Assembly (NCBI GenBank): GCA_030549495.1
Contig: JAUIRK010000443.1
Location: 62,001 to 126,000 of the forward strand
Direction of reading: 5' to 3'
Source: Nectonema munidae
Taxonomy: Eukaryota; Nematomorpha; Nectonematoida; Nectonematidae
Length of the DNA stretch: 64,000 nt
Every line of letters starts with the position of its first letter. The first letter of the stretch is position 1. Positions 12,201 to 24,200 of this stretch are shown here, one piece after another. A program made the position numbers and the translations under genes. Below the pieces are notes generated by a model that saw only the letters and a program-made list of their open reading frames with translations, made no database searches and was not told the origin of the DNA.

Positions 12201-12315
12201 GACAAGATTTACACAGGTTCAAGAGTCGGAAAAATGATCCTCCAGCGGATCTTGATTTTTAAAAATGTTCACCCACTACACTAATGTTCCTCCAACTTTC
12301 ATTTAAATAAACCTT
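9257..12315 (-). mobile_element. Unclassified element of about 3 kb carrying a Cys-rich/RNase H-like gene
   Basis: The coding region at 10058-11713 is flanked by sequences (9257-9840 and 11959-12270) that recur next to each other in the shorter copy at 7781-8530. The simplest reading is that these flanks are the non-coding ends of one element and that the shorter copy is a deletion derivative. No terminal inverted repeat is apparent (left GTGAAAAGCGGG, right end near CAGCGGATCTTG), and no target duplication could be fixed. The superfamily therefore stays open. The other possibility is insertion of the coding unit into an older duplicated repeat. Confidence 0.55.
10058..11713 (-). pseudogene. 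Transposase-like gene: Cys-rich N terminus plus RNase H-like region, decayed
   Basis: Read from ATG at 11713, the protein has a Cys-rich N terminus (FCYICGE, RCLTCVK, CYFC) that looks like zinc-binding pairs. An acidic/Ser-rich linker follows, then a conserved region with WRLFIDASK, LPPLHIKRGL, IKEGVFIGPQIRK and, near the end, SDEHGESFHQD. I recognise the layout as a multicopy family of arthropod genomes annotated only as uncharacterised. The Asp of FIDASK, an Asp usual at CGDLK and the acidic residue of DEHGE look like an RNase H/DDE triad (inference). Here the second reads CANF, so that acid is lost. The frame also carries an in-frame stop near the N terminus and two frameshifts, so this copy is dead. 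About 550 codons in the intact frame. A second copy is at 17195-18177. Confidence 0.7.
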
Positions 12316-12739
12316 TTTAAAAGCTCGTTTTTCATTCAAAGTTTCAATAAAGTGTGCACTCAAAACAGTACAATAAAAACCTAATTATCGATGCCTTTTT
12401 TCAATAGTGATATATCATATATTACTCCACTAACAACATTTGAAAACAAGCGTATTATATTAAATATTTCAAATGTCTAATCTAAATTTTTAACTTTGAA
12501 AAGTAAAAATTGCTTGACAAAAACTTTTTGCTTTGAAATTATAAGAGATGATCTCTATGTGATTATGTCAAACTAGATAATTTAAGTTAATCCAACGATC
12601 TTGCCGATGAGAATTTACGAAGAAGTGCGCATCATCAATACTATTATGTTAAAAAGATGTGTGTTAGCTGAAATATCATTTTTAAAAGCATCTTACAAAG
12701 AAGTCTGTTTCAATTCCTTTTGTTCAAATGAATTTTATT

Positions 12740-13290
12740 GTAGATAATCTTTTAAAGAGGGGCTTGTTACGCCAATATGCGACTGTTCTACACCTTCAAC
12801 TTGTTAGACCAGCTCGCAGTGGTGAAGCACAATCCGAGATCTCGAAAGAAAAATATCCCATAATCAACTACACAGGATCGGCTGAAAGACGAGACCAAGC
12901 TCCAAGCCTTTATTCGTCATTTAGAGCAAAGTAAGAGCATGTCATCACTACAAACGCGATGTACAACAAGAAACTAGTGCTGGCACACCACTACAAGCTC
13001 GTATCATTTGTGCTCAAGACCAAAAACGGAAACCGTTGCAAGCTACGCTATCTGCTATTGACCTGTCCTCAGTCTCCACCCATTCTGATCCTGACAGCAA
13101 AGGTTGTCTTCAACGCTTCCAAAAAGATGGTCTCATCAATACACAACGTTTGGTTGCTTGTCGAAATATGTAAGCACTATGTCACATAATACTAAAATAT
13201 TCCTACTGAAATATGTAGGAAGTTTGTGAGCATGACTGGCGTCCAGACTATCTGTACAGAGCTGACAAAACTGGAATCTTTTATTGTATA
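12740..13290 (+). pseudogene. Tigger/pogo-type transposase relic
   Basis: The segment is GC-richer than its surroundings. In mixed frames it spells the order expected of a Tigger transposase. First comes a CENP-B-type N-terminal helix-turn-helix (RSGEAQSEISKE, then RLKDETKLQAFIRHLEQ). Next is the second DNA-binding module (SAGTPLQARIICA, SKGCLQRFQKDG). Last is the start of the catalytic core (DWRPDYLYRADKTGIFY, the counterpart of YNADETGLFY). Frame changes and stops break it repeatedly, and the rest of the catalytic domain is missing. The relic stops where a new terminal repeat begins at 13291. Confidence 0.7.
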
Positions 13291-13345
13291 CAGGTTGACC
13301 AGCGCTAATCCGGTACTATCAGTTAACTGAAATCTAATAACTTTA
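13291..13345 (+). mobile_element. Tigger/pogo-like terminal repeat
   Basis: TA followed by CAGGTTGACCAGCGCTAATC has the form of Tigger/pogo ends (TA target, CAG start, CGCTAATCCGG core). It is in left-end orientation but follows a transposase relic, so it probably begins a second, non-autonomous copy inserted into the relic. The matching right end was not found. Confidence 0.45.
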
Positions 13346-16300
13346 AATTGTAACTAAGCAAAAGTTTAGAAGTCAGATTAAAAATTTCAAATCAAAGGAG
13401 TTTCGTGTGTTTTACCCTAATGCATGGCTAATCTGTTACCATTCAAGTCCAAATAATGCCGGACTACATATAATCAACATGTACTCCGCGATTGGAAGTA
13501 CGCTCTTGAGAGTAATAGAGATCGTGTTCCAGGTATTAAAACTTCCGTAGAGATTTCAAGTTTTCTTACTTCAAATTTACGAAATTTTTAGCAAAAATAC
13601 TTTTTTATGTTGACTTAAATGATGTAATAATACGGGCTCCTTTCAAGAGCAGCTTTAGGGATTTTGAATCTCAGTGCATAAACAACAAAAAGTCCTACCA
13701 CCATATCAACTTCTCATATAAGCCCATATTTAGTATAAACCTGTCTATGTCTATGATAGTGTATTTTTGTGTCCGCATGTCTCTAAATGCGTGAGATTCT
13801 TGACTCTCACAGTATGTGTTCTTGTGATTTGTTTGGAATATTTAAAATTACTATTGTTTTGAATTCATTACAATTTTTCAAAGTTATAAATATCAAAAAT
13901 TGCCTGTTTGAAAACTATCTGAATTTGGATTTTTTTTTATCGTATGTATTGCATCCAAATGTATCTTCCATAATTGAACGAATGGAGATTGTTTGCAGAA
14001 AATCGAGAAATAAACGCAACATGACTGGATCAATAACAAGAGTCCCAACTTCTAGGGCATATGCTTTAGCAAAATTAAGACCTCAATTCATCATAGTCCA
14101 CAAATGTCATAATGTAGTTTTTGTAAATTCTCTTCTAATTCTCATAAATGTAGCGATTGTGACGTGAGCAAATTAAGTAGTTTTAAATGCAAAAATTATT
14201 GTAGAGATGGTTCTGTTTACTTTAATCCCTCTGCTTTGGTCATGATTTAAAATTTATACAAAGAGAACTAAATTTTATCATGAAATGTGCAACATATGAT
14301 GATCAATAATTATAATTTCAATGGCAAACATTTTGCTATTTATTTTCCTTTTGACTTTAATATAAAAAACATAATTCCTCACCTTTTTTCAAGGGTTGAA
14401 TGTATTAATTCAAGCTATGATTTCCTTATATTATCCCTCATCATTCATACTCTGAATGAATGCACGTCTGAAATACCCACTTTCTTTTCTTTGTTTACGC
14501 TAACGGTATATGCATGTGAGTTTTTTTCGTTACGACCTTATAACTCGATGTGCTTGCCAAGTCGTATTTCTAAGCATGGTGATATTTTTTATTCATAGTT
14601 CAGTCACAATATATTCTACACAATAGGAATAAAAGCGCCAATATACAGTACTTATTCTAAAAAACTGTGATGCTTTTTTCTTCTTTCTGGAAGTAATAGA
14701 GCAGCAGACATAAAAAATATATTGAGATATTTAAACATTTACCTCTTTGTATTTTCATCAAAAAATATATAAGGTGAATTCAACCGGTTTTCATTGAAAA
14801 TTTGCCTTCTTCAGGAATGAAAACAAGGAATAAAAATAAAGTGATATGAACCAATTGAATAATCGTAATTGTTTTTAAAATCACCTTTTAAGTTAAATAT
14901 AAAAATTAAAATACAAATTAAAAGGCACCTTACAAAAAATTATAGTCTTATTATTAAAAGTAAAGAATATTTTTGAAATTTAATTATAAATCAATCAAAT
15001 CAATAACTTATTCCTTGTTATAAAGGATATTCATCATTTGTACCTAAAATGTTGTATTAGAAAGCAAATGGGTGGCTAGATTAATCTATAAAAAAAATGT
15101 TAATATCAAATACCAAACATAGTTGGTTCTCACATGCACCAGCTCTTAGAAAAATTTCTTCAATATAAAATTAAGTTGACGAAAAATACATTTTTGATTT
15201 AAGTTCAATGTTGTGACAACATTACTAAAGAGTTAATGATTTTACTGATTAAGTGAAGTATCTCGAGAAAATATACTTTAAGAAGCAGCAAAAAAAGTAA
15301 TGTTTTTTCTTTTATTTAGATAATATATAAAATGAATTAAAATGGTGCATAGAGCGAAAAAAGTTACGAAACATTGACCTAGTTGACTGAATCAACCAAA
15401 AATAGTTCATAGTAAATAAACGATCAAGTTTGATTTGAAAATTTGTTGACAAACGAGAGAAGATCGATTTAACTATTGCGAGATGATTTGTATGTCAATT
15501 CTATACAAATTGACGAGTTTATTTGTTCGGATATAATAAGATCCCTCCTTCAAAAATACACAATTTATTTATCATTCGTATAGGCAAGTTGGTTATTTAG
15601 TTTTAGTGATAATGCTAAGAAAAAAGGATCATGTAATTAATCGTTATTAATTTCCTGCGAATTCCAAATGTTATTTATAATAAGCAAAATAAAACTCTTG
15701 ATATAAACTTGAAATTAATTTTAATAATAGAAGCTCTCACAAAGGAGTCTTTTTGATGAACCAACTTTCAATGGAAATTCTTTGCTCATGATTGATGCCC
15801 ATATGATAAAGGCATACAATATGAGCCAGAGATAAAATGAGAAAGAAATAATGTCATGAGCAATATAGCTTTCCTCTGCTATTAATTTCTTGATATTAGC
15901 TGAAGCATGGGCAAAAATGCCGGAGAACAAATCAAAGATAAACAAAGTCTCGAAATTGAAAATGCACCATTCAGATTTCAGGGATCTAATTTTGAACCAA
16001 GGGATCGAAGGACGCCTTCCTTTGATTGATTAGTCTTGGACTTCAGATATTTATCCATTTTATTACGAGAAAGTAGAGAAACAATATGGTATTACTATAA
16101 ACAATTCTTGGAAACCAAGAAAGAGTAAGAATCATACGATGTAAAAAAGATAAATTATTATCCAACGCAGCTTATTATTTTTTTAGAATCCTATGCTGAT
16201 ATTTATTGGACATTCAGCTTATATCAAAAATTAAAATCATGCCAGAGTTCTGGGACAATATCAGATAAGTTGGGTTGGTAAAGCTAAGCAGTAATTAATG

Positions 16301-16872
16301 AAGTTATTCGTTCCTTAAAGTTTTATTATGTTTCAGACAAACCATTTTAGCTGAAAAATATTTAGTGAAAGTTCATATATGCTTATAATGTCAAAGTTAA
16401 ATAAAAGTATTGTAAAATATTTATTAAAATCTTGCAATCAACACGAAATTCATGTAGGTAAAAAATCATTGATAAGTATTAGCAAAACTTATTATTAAAT
16501 AAATACAAATATTATATCAATTAATGAAAATATTTTTACAAAGTCATCAATGAAACTGTGTGCTTCTGATATATATTTTTTTAACTAAAAAGTGCATCAA
16601 TTTGGATACTAATTTTCTCGTAACGATTTTCTAGTTATTTCGACGACCATTAATAGTCTTTTGTAAATATAAACTTGCAGTTGAAAGCCCATCCACGCTA
16701 TAAAAAGTATTCTGCTTGTGGCTTTTTATTTGGAATGCCTCGAGATTCTGCGGAAGCAGCATTGAAAGTTATGAAGTCGCCATTCAAGTTTTCATTTAAC
16801 TTGTAAATCGCTGCAACATTGCCGCACCTAAACAAAGTTTCCAATAATGTATGCATATGAGTCGTTAAATAT
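13346..16872. other. AT-rich stretch with unrecognised relics
   Basis: Open frames at 13787-14167 and 14287-14598 (+) and at 15721-15945 (-) have no homology I can name. The first includes a Cys/His patch in a shifted frame near 14100-14210 that could come from a LINE ORF1. The region at about 16660-16850 is slightly GC-richer and may be mobile-element debris. No splice-bounded host exon is convincing here. Confidence 0.4.
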
Positions 16873-17036
16873 AAAACAATTAAATGAGAGAAACTTTATT
16901 AGGAGATATATCTCATCAACTAAAGGCAAGGAACAATTTATATATATATTAATAAATTAATATTCTTAAGTAATAATATATATAAAAATTGTTCTCTTAT
17001 ATTAAAATATATAAGTTCCTCTCATTTAATTGTATA
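16873..17036. repeat. Long imperfect palindrome, MITE-like
   Basis: The left arm ACAATTAAATGAGAGAAACT (from about 16876) pairs with the right arm AGTTCCTCTCATTTAATTGT (to about 17032). An inner pair, GGAACAATTTATATATA and TATATAAAAATTGTTCTC, nests inside. The roughly 160-base unit would fold into one long hairpin. It lies just left of the second copy of the unclassified gene, but no link is shown. Confidence 0.6.
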
Positions 17037-17194
17037 TCACTAATAATAAAAATATATATTCAATCACTCTACTCCTATTGGATGTAGGTGGTATTAGTAA
17101 ATAGACAGATGAGTTATCGGTTAGTTGGAAATTTAGTTAGGCAGTTAGATGCCCTAGAGAGGTCAGAGCGTAGGGTCTGAAATAGTCTTTATAA

Positions 17195-18177
17195 GTTTTT
17201 TGTCGCTTCTCGCTTCTAGACTTCAAGAATGGAATTTAGTTGAAAGTGATGTTCGCGTGACGGCATTCAAAAAGCATCGATGGCTCTCTTTATAGTATAA
17301 AGGCAGTTTTGTTACACACAGGAAACAAACTGCCTTCAGTTCCTATAGCACATTCTATAATTTTGAGAGAGACACAAGGAAATTTGTCTTTCATTTTGAA
17401 AAAAATCAATTACTCAGATCACGAATGGCTCATTTGCGCTGATCTAAAAGTAGTTGCAATTTTGAATGGCCTTCAAACAGGTTATACTAAATTCATGTGC
17501 TTCCTGTGCAAATGGGATAGCCGAGCCAGAGCCGAACATTATGTTCGTACAGAATGACCACTGAGGGATTGCATTATCCCGAGGTCTTACAATGTTATAA
17601 ATCAACCGCTAGTTAAAAAAGAAAATGTTATTTTACCACCTTTGCATATAAAGCTAGGGCTAATGGAGCAATTCACAAGGCCCTTGATCATGAAAAGCCC
17701 TGTTTTTTGTACCTGAAAAAACTTTTCCCAAAAATAAGAGATGCGAAAATCAAAGAAGGCATATTTGTAGGCCCTCAAATACGCAAACTATTTTTTGATC
17801 AACATTTTGAATTACAAATGGATGAAAACGAGCTGAATACCGGGGTTTCGTTAAAAAATGCTTGCAATGGCCTTTTATGGAAACATCAAGAATCTCAGAG
17901 GGAAATCTGGGTTGAAAGCTTAATTGATTCCTACCACAAACTAGGATGTAAAATGTCCTTCAAATTACATTTCTTGCACTCGCACCTATCCTTTTTCCCG
18001 AAAAGCGCAGCAGATGTGAGTGATGAACACGGAGAAAGGTTCCATCAGCAAATCTGCATGATGGAAACTAGATACAAAGGAAAATGGAGCCCAGCTATGT
18101 TAGCTGATTTCTGTTGGAACCTAAAAAGAGAGCTCCCAAAAACTTCATATAAAAGAAAAAGAAATAGCAGGGCTTAA
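17195..18177 (+). pseudogene. Second, internally deleted copy of the unclassified transposase-like gene
   Basis: It starts with ASRLQEWNLVESDVRVTAF, equivalent to the middle of the copy at 10058-11713. It then jumps directly to IKAVLLHTGNKLPSVPIAH, so about 55 residues that include the first putative acidic residue are deleted and the whole Cys-rich N terminus is absent. The rest runs through WLICADLKVVAILNG (second acid kept), LPPLHIKLGLMEQF, IKEGIFVGPQIRKL and DEHGERFHQQI to the end of the family core (MLADFCWNLKRELPK). One in-frame stop and at least one frameshift are present. The flanks do not resemble those of the 9257-12315 element. Confidence 0.7.
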
Positions 18178-18839
18178 AAAACTTACCGTTTTATCTTGTT
18201 TTCCATAAATGAATCAATTTTTACTTCCCTAGTTTTTTCTACTTTTGAATAAAATAACAGTACATATGATATTTTTCAAATTTAAATTTACAAAAAATTG
18301 TGACGTCATGGAAAGTTTTCGTTTTTATTTTCGTGATCAGCACATCAAAATTGACTAAAAAATGTTATAGCGGTTTATGTATTTTTCAAAAGTTCAAAAT
18401 TGTCGGACAGTGTTATCTAAGGCGGTAGAGATGGATGATTTAGCATTATGAATGAAATCAGAAAAACGAGTATTAATAGGTCCAAAATTTGAAAAATCAT
18501 TGAAATTCATAAGTAGTATTCTTTTTTACAAAATTAATTTCACTTTGAACGAACGGACAAAGAAAACTTAAAGCAGGATGGTTAGTTATCAAATTTATCT
18601 TTTTGCACAATTGGAACAGTTGTAATTATCAGAATCCAAAAGCTGAGACACTCACTACTTTTATGAAAATCAAAACAAAATTTACAAAGTTTTATTCTCA
18701 CATATAGAACTGACATGGCGAAACGAGCAACATTTAGAACAGTGTTTATATGTGTAATGAGATCAAAGAAAAGTGAATAAATAATTCAAAATAAATAGAT
18801 TTTAAAAAGTGATAAACATTGGACAAATTTTATAAACAA
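18178..18839. other. AT-rich interval, nothing recognised
   Basis: No reading frame, terminal repeat or splice pattern of note. The first part may be the 3' flank of the pseudogene on its left. Confidence 0.5.
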
Positions 18840-19720
18840 AAAACCTTTTAGAACATCTCTACAAGGCCTGGAAAACATTTTTTCAAAAACACCACCGTTT
18901 TCAATAGTTTACTGTTTTTGTTAGGAATGGATTCATGAATGCTGTCATCGCTTGAATTTGAATGAATAGTAAAACTTACTTTATGATAAATTTTTCGATT
19001 AACCTTTACTTTTAGATTTTCACTTTCAAACAGATTTTTGTTCGATTCAAACTATCTTTAATCGGGAAATTCGAAACGTACATGACTTTTCAATTTCTTG
19101 TAAGACGACAACAGAGGGATATCTTTGAGCAAGGCTGATGATGTTAAGTTTATATTCTTCGGATGAAGTAGAAACATTAAAGGATTTAATTTCTATATTT
19201 TTATTTGCAACAACATCTGAGTAAGATTTTATGAGAGGACTTTTAGAAGTGATCTCCAAAGTGTTTATTTTAGTATCCAATTTCGAAAGTACTTCAGGTA
19301 GACAATTATTCGGTTTCTTTTTCAAGTTTTTGTCAAAAGAGCCAATTTTATCATGTAGTTTTAATTTTTGTTTATTGTCAAGATGATTATTGAAATTACC
19401 ACAAATTTCGCTCGTTTTTCGTTAATGGAGTCAATTTTATGATAAAGTTTATTGATCAAGTGGTCATTTAAATTAGTACAAACATCGTTCAATTTTTTAC
19501 CAGTCCCACTACATATTTTACAAACCCACGCATGCCGGTGTTGTAATAATCATCGAACATATTGATAAAATCTTTAGAAATTTCATGACAATCAATACAA
19601 TACTAATTAGAACATGAGAAACACTCTAACATGTCTTTGCAACTTTTTCTTAATTTACAAGACCATTCGCTACTTAAACTTTTCTTTTTCATAGTAATTT
19701 CTGGTATGCATTTTAAACCG
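18840..19720 (-). pseudogene. LINE ORF1 relic (PHD-like Cys cluster)
   Basis: On the minus strand, from about 19700 downward, there is a Cys/His cluster (CFSCSN, YCIDCH, then CTNLNDHLINKL). Next comes a Ser/Lys-rich, coiled-coil-prone segment (LSKLDTKINTLEITSKS, YSDVVANKN), typical of ORF1 proteins of jockey/CR1-type non-LTR retrotransposons. Stops and frame changes separate the pieces. No reverse transcriptase is attached. Assignment to a clade is uncertain. Confidence 0.5.
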
Positions 19721-19735
19721 AAACCGTATAAGCCA

Positions 19736-20024
19736 GGCATGTCAAACTCGGAGTCCCATGAGGGCCAAAGGAGTGAGTTTGTGTTCTCATGAGGGCCGCA
19801 CTCCTACAATTATATTTAAAGTTGTTCAATAAAAATTATTGCAGAATATTTTACTTTTAACTTAGAAACATGTAATGGTTTGATTATATTCAAAAATGCA
19901 AGTACAAAGTCATGTATAGTTCAACAAAATAATTTAATTAAAAAATTAGCAAGGATATAAATCTGTTCTTTATTTTAATATAAAAAAAGTTTATAAGGCA
20001 ACACGCCGGGGGGGGGGGGGGGGG

Positions 20025-20057
<33 letters not shown>

Positions 20058-20413
20058 CATTTTCCCCCCCCCCCCCCCCTACATCGCCCACATGTATTTG
20101 AATGAACTACAAATGCACATAAATTACAACAGTTCAAAATAAACATTTATTATTAATTATTCAAATACTCTACATGTTCTTGTCCCGAGGCTTGACACCT
20201 CTTGTTATTGACCATCTTTGCTATGTCTGGCTGAAATTTCTGTGCAGTGCGAACTTTTATAAGAGATGATAAGTGAAAATCAGTCAACCTAGTTCTCTGA
20301 GAAGTCTAAATCTAGACTTATACATAAAATTATAATTAATAATACTGTATTCTGTGTGGGCCGCAAATCTGCTTGTAATGGGCGCATGCGGCCCGCATGT
20401 TTGACATGGCTGG
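19736..20413. mobile_element. hAT MITE with CAGGCATGTCAAACTC ends
   Basis: Left end CAGGCATGTCAAACTCGGAG and right end GCATGTTTGACATGGCTG are inverted repeats of a widespread hAT type. The flanks GTATAAGC (left) and GATAAGC (right) look like an 8-bp target duplication with one base lost. The interior is non-coding and contains the G and C runs at 20008-20079. Confidence 0.75.
20008..20079. repeat. Adjacent poly(G) and poly(C) runs
   Basis: About 21 G are followed directly by about 30 C, then ATTTT and about 16 C. Such a G-to-C junction is a perfect palindrome and is very unlike the surrounding AT-rich DNA. It may be a misjoined or collapsed homopolymer and not the true sequence. Confidence 0.8.
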
Positions 20414-21262
20414 ATAAGCTTAAAAAATAAAATTGAAAATACAGTTAGAACTTTTTATTTCAATTCTATATTTATTCGTTATTTGTATCATATGTTTTAT
20501 TGGCATGGGTTTTTTGGCTGCATAGACTGACATGTGATCAATCCTCTTTGACTCATTTGATCGACAAATTATTTTTATTAGAAACAACTGTAATTCATTT
20601 GAGGGTAAAAGTTCTCTTATCCGCGAATTGAGAGATGTATAGGATGGAAATTGTCTATCACTGAAGAATAAAAAGGTGATAACTTAAATCATAAGACTTC
20701 ATTTGAAAACCTACAAATTGATAATGGAAATTTGCTGAAACGATTGTATGAACTCAAAGATGAAGTAGAAATTTTTTTTGCAATATGAAAAGAAGGAAAA
20801 TTTATTGATTAAAATTAAAAATGTATGAGAGAAAGCATATAGCGCAATCTACGCGCTAACAACAGTAACACGAATCTGTCTACTGCAGCTTGTTCACAAA
20901 TCGTAATAAATAGACTGGGATAAGTCCATAGGCTTAGGCAAAAAGTTTTTCAGAAAAAGGAAAGCCACTACTTTAAAACATGGTAAAAAGCATGGTTGCG
21001 GAGTCAGAGAGAAAGTATCCATTCTTAAAAGGTGAAATTCAACGCCGCCACCCCCCCCCGACTTGAACTATAGAAGGGTGAAGCCATATGCTTACAAAAA
21101 TTAAATTACTTTTTCCACCATCTAATGAATTTAAAAAAACACGAGTCCGACTCCTATCTCTTTAAATGTAGGACTGTGACTGCGTGACCGAGGTAAAAAG
21201 GTTCACTTATCACATTGATTTATATCTTTAATAATGCTACTATGAATGCGAAAATAACACAC
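20414..21262. other. Expected position of the last PPP4C exon; not found
   Basis: The PPP4C gene needs about 36 more codons (family tail ending DYFL), which should lie on the minus strand below 21263. No segment here encodes the conserved ILELDE, FIFEAAP or DYFL words. GC-richer patches with GGAGTCAGAG and GAGTCCGACTCC (about 21000 and 21145) look like ends of a small MITE, with a C run between them. Confidence 0.5.
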
Positions 21263-24200
21263 CTGTAACAGTAGTTGGGTGCCGACCAAACGGTCAGAAC
21301 ATTCTTATCAAAGTGCCACTTAAAGCCTTCCATAACGAGTTGATGAGCGCGACAAATTAGTCTCAAGGAGTTATCATGATTGAACTGCTCAACAATTTTA
21401 TTTCCAAATAAAAATCCAGCTCCTCTTGGACTAACAGTCCACGTTGCCACGCTCTCATCCGGATCAGACCACAAGAGATCACACATCGGACCGTCATGAG
21501 GTACCTAAATTTAAATAAAACGTTCAAAATAGAAAAATAAAGTAGTTAACCAATTTAAGCCCAATGCAACTTGAATAAATGCATACGATATCTTTTTTCA
21601 CTGTAATTAATAGGAATTTCTAAAATCGCCTGCATGTCATTGGAATAAATAGGTTAATACGTATATGTTGTAAAAAGAAACAAAAATGTTCGATTTACTT
21701 CCTGTTTCCTGTCTATAAGCCTGATTTGATCCAGAGTCTGTATAGAAGGTGATAGACCTCCATGAACGCAGAAAATTTCGCCATCAATAATAGCTCCTAA
21801 ACTGATGTAATCAAATATTTCTGTACAATACCTCCAAACAGTGACGCAACCATACTTTCGAAAGCATTCATCATAGAAGCCATAAACCTAGAAAAATATA
21901 ACAAAAAATGACTAGATACAGATCAGAGAAGGATGCATGTATACTCAAGCATATACAAAAATCGTAAGGGAGTAGGATATTAAAGGAACGCTTTATTTGA
22001 AAAGAAACCAAAAAAAGTGTTCTATTTTGTTTCTCCTTTGATCCTAGAAATTTCTTTTTATCTCGCAGCCCTTTCTTCAATTCTACAAGGTGATTAAAAA
22101 AGTCGCATAGGATAGGAATTTTTTATTAATACATTTGTCTAATAATCAAAATAAAATTATGTAATCAAAGAATCGAAAAATATTCTTTAAAAATCACAAA
22201 ATATTAAACTTTCTGTTCATATTTTGCTAGATGTACTTCATACGATGTTACAAAATCATTACCTATATTTTTACAATTTGTACGATATTAAATAATATAT
22301 TTATCAAATAATCAAAATAAAATTCTGTAATCAAAGAATCGAAAAATATTTATTGTTTTAAAATATTTAGAAAGACTAGATTTATCTTTCTATTCTAATA
22401 ATAATAACGAATGCCCTTCGTTAAAAATCGGAAAGGTAGTATCTAAACTGAATAAAAATTGTTTCGAAATAAAAGTAGGCTACGATTAATCAACACAACT
22501 TTTAGATTCGATCGACGCATGGAGTGGGGGATTAACCCTTTTTGAAGAAATAAAAATTGAGGGGCAAAGTAATAAAATATTACGAAAAAACAAAAATTAA
22601 ATTTCTGATAATTAAACCTGAGGTTGCTAAGCGTGGAGAGCCTTTTCAGCACTCAAGTTGCTAAGGTGTTTGCTTAACATTATTATTTTTATCAAATTAT
22701 ATTTGATCATTTTTTTGTATAGATGATTTTTGACTTGTTTGTTTTATAATTATATTTTTGTTATAAATACTTTTGTATACACAAAAAGAGTTGTTTTTTG
22801 GGAAAGGGAGAAATGAGAATTTTTACGAATTTAAAAATAAAGCATGAAATCCATATAAGGCCTGATAGTTGCAAAGGAAGTTGCTTAATTTTTGATCATG
22901 ATTTGAGGGATGGATCCTTAGCAACAAGATAAATCAAACCAACTAAAAGGTTATTATAATCACAACAGAAAATTTCGTAATAAATCTACTTGAAACTTCT
23001 ATAGTAAACTCTTTCATAATTTATACAAAGATAACTACTAAACAAAAAAAGATTCAACTTTCCTTGTTAGAATTCAAACAATTTCTTGCAAGAAAGTTGA
23101 TAAATGATTTCACATCAAGAACTTTCACCACTCCATTATTCAGTTTCATTGGGAATTCAGAAATTCAGCACCAAAATCATTTACCGATGTTTTCAGAGCA
23201 AAGAAAGAGGTGCTTTTTAAAACAAAAATAAACATCACAAAACATATACTTTTAGTTTGGCGTCTAACAAGTTTCTGTGAATTCAAAAAGTTTTTAATTG
23301 CTTCCATAATTTCCATTTTGTTCAATGATTTTTTTTATATTAATTTTCATTAAAAAATTTTCTAGAATCTGCAATTTTCTAAACTATATTAGCTAGGATA
23401 ATATTCTTTGTAAGAGGCTATACATATATAACGTAAAGCCATAGGGAGAAAGAAACGTTACATGTGCGAGAGGAGAGGATGTTTATAAAGAAAGATCAAT
23501 TGAAAAAGTAGATAATTTTTTAATTTTGAAAAGAATCGCCTTTGAGATATTATAAAGAAAATATAATTAAGAGAGCCAACCAATTTTTATTGTCTAAACG
23601 TAATTCCAGGACTTCTAGAAAAAAAAATTTGTGGTATTTATAGCCTGATCTACTCTTCTCTATTAGGTATGAAAATGGAAGATTTAGGAAGGGTAGGAGA
23701 AAGAATCACAGAGACAAAGGCAAGAGTTTGTTGGAAAGGTAAGAGGTAAAAGGACGGTCATGAATGTGTTACATATACGTTACATAGGGGAAGGAGAGTT
23801 GAATTTTGAATAATTTTTCCTTACGTAATATATGTATGTCCCCTAAGACATAATGGGTCACTGATGACCCATACTAAAAACGGAAAGTCACAATGGGTCA
23901 CTCATGACACATCAAATTATTTTAGAGAGAAAATAATATCTTTTTTTTCTTTCACTCTTAGATAGGTTAAAAGATTTATTACAAAAAAAATTCAGATGTT
24001 TTTGTTATCTTCCAAAGATAAAGGGTTAAAGGAACAAAAATAAAAAAGCAACTTTATGATTAAATATTCCAAATTATATATTTTAAACTCTTTAAAACAA
24101 AGAGACTTAATGCAGATGATCAAATTTTTTAATATCGATTATAAATGCATTTTATTCAATTAGCAATTTAGTCCATTTAAACTTGGATTTATTTTTTCAT

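Noticed and set aside
12728-13189. Host gene suggested by GC-rich open frames
   Set aside because: Mixed-frame comparison shows CENP-B-like helix-turn-helix modules and a DETG-type motif, so it is a Tigger relic.
19381-19410. Possible start of the missing PPP4C exon (Cys-Gly-Asn codons on the minus strand)
   Set aside because: The next residues do not match the conserved ILELDE tail and there is no acceptor in phase; it belongs to the LINE ORF1 relic region.
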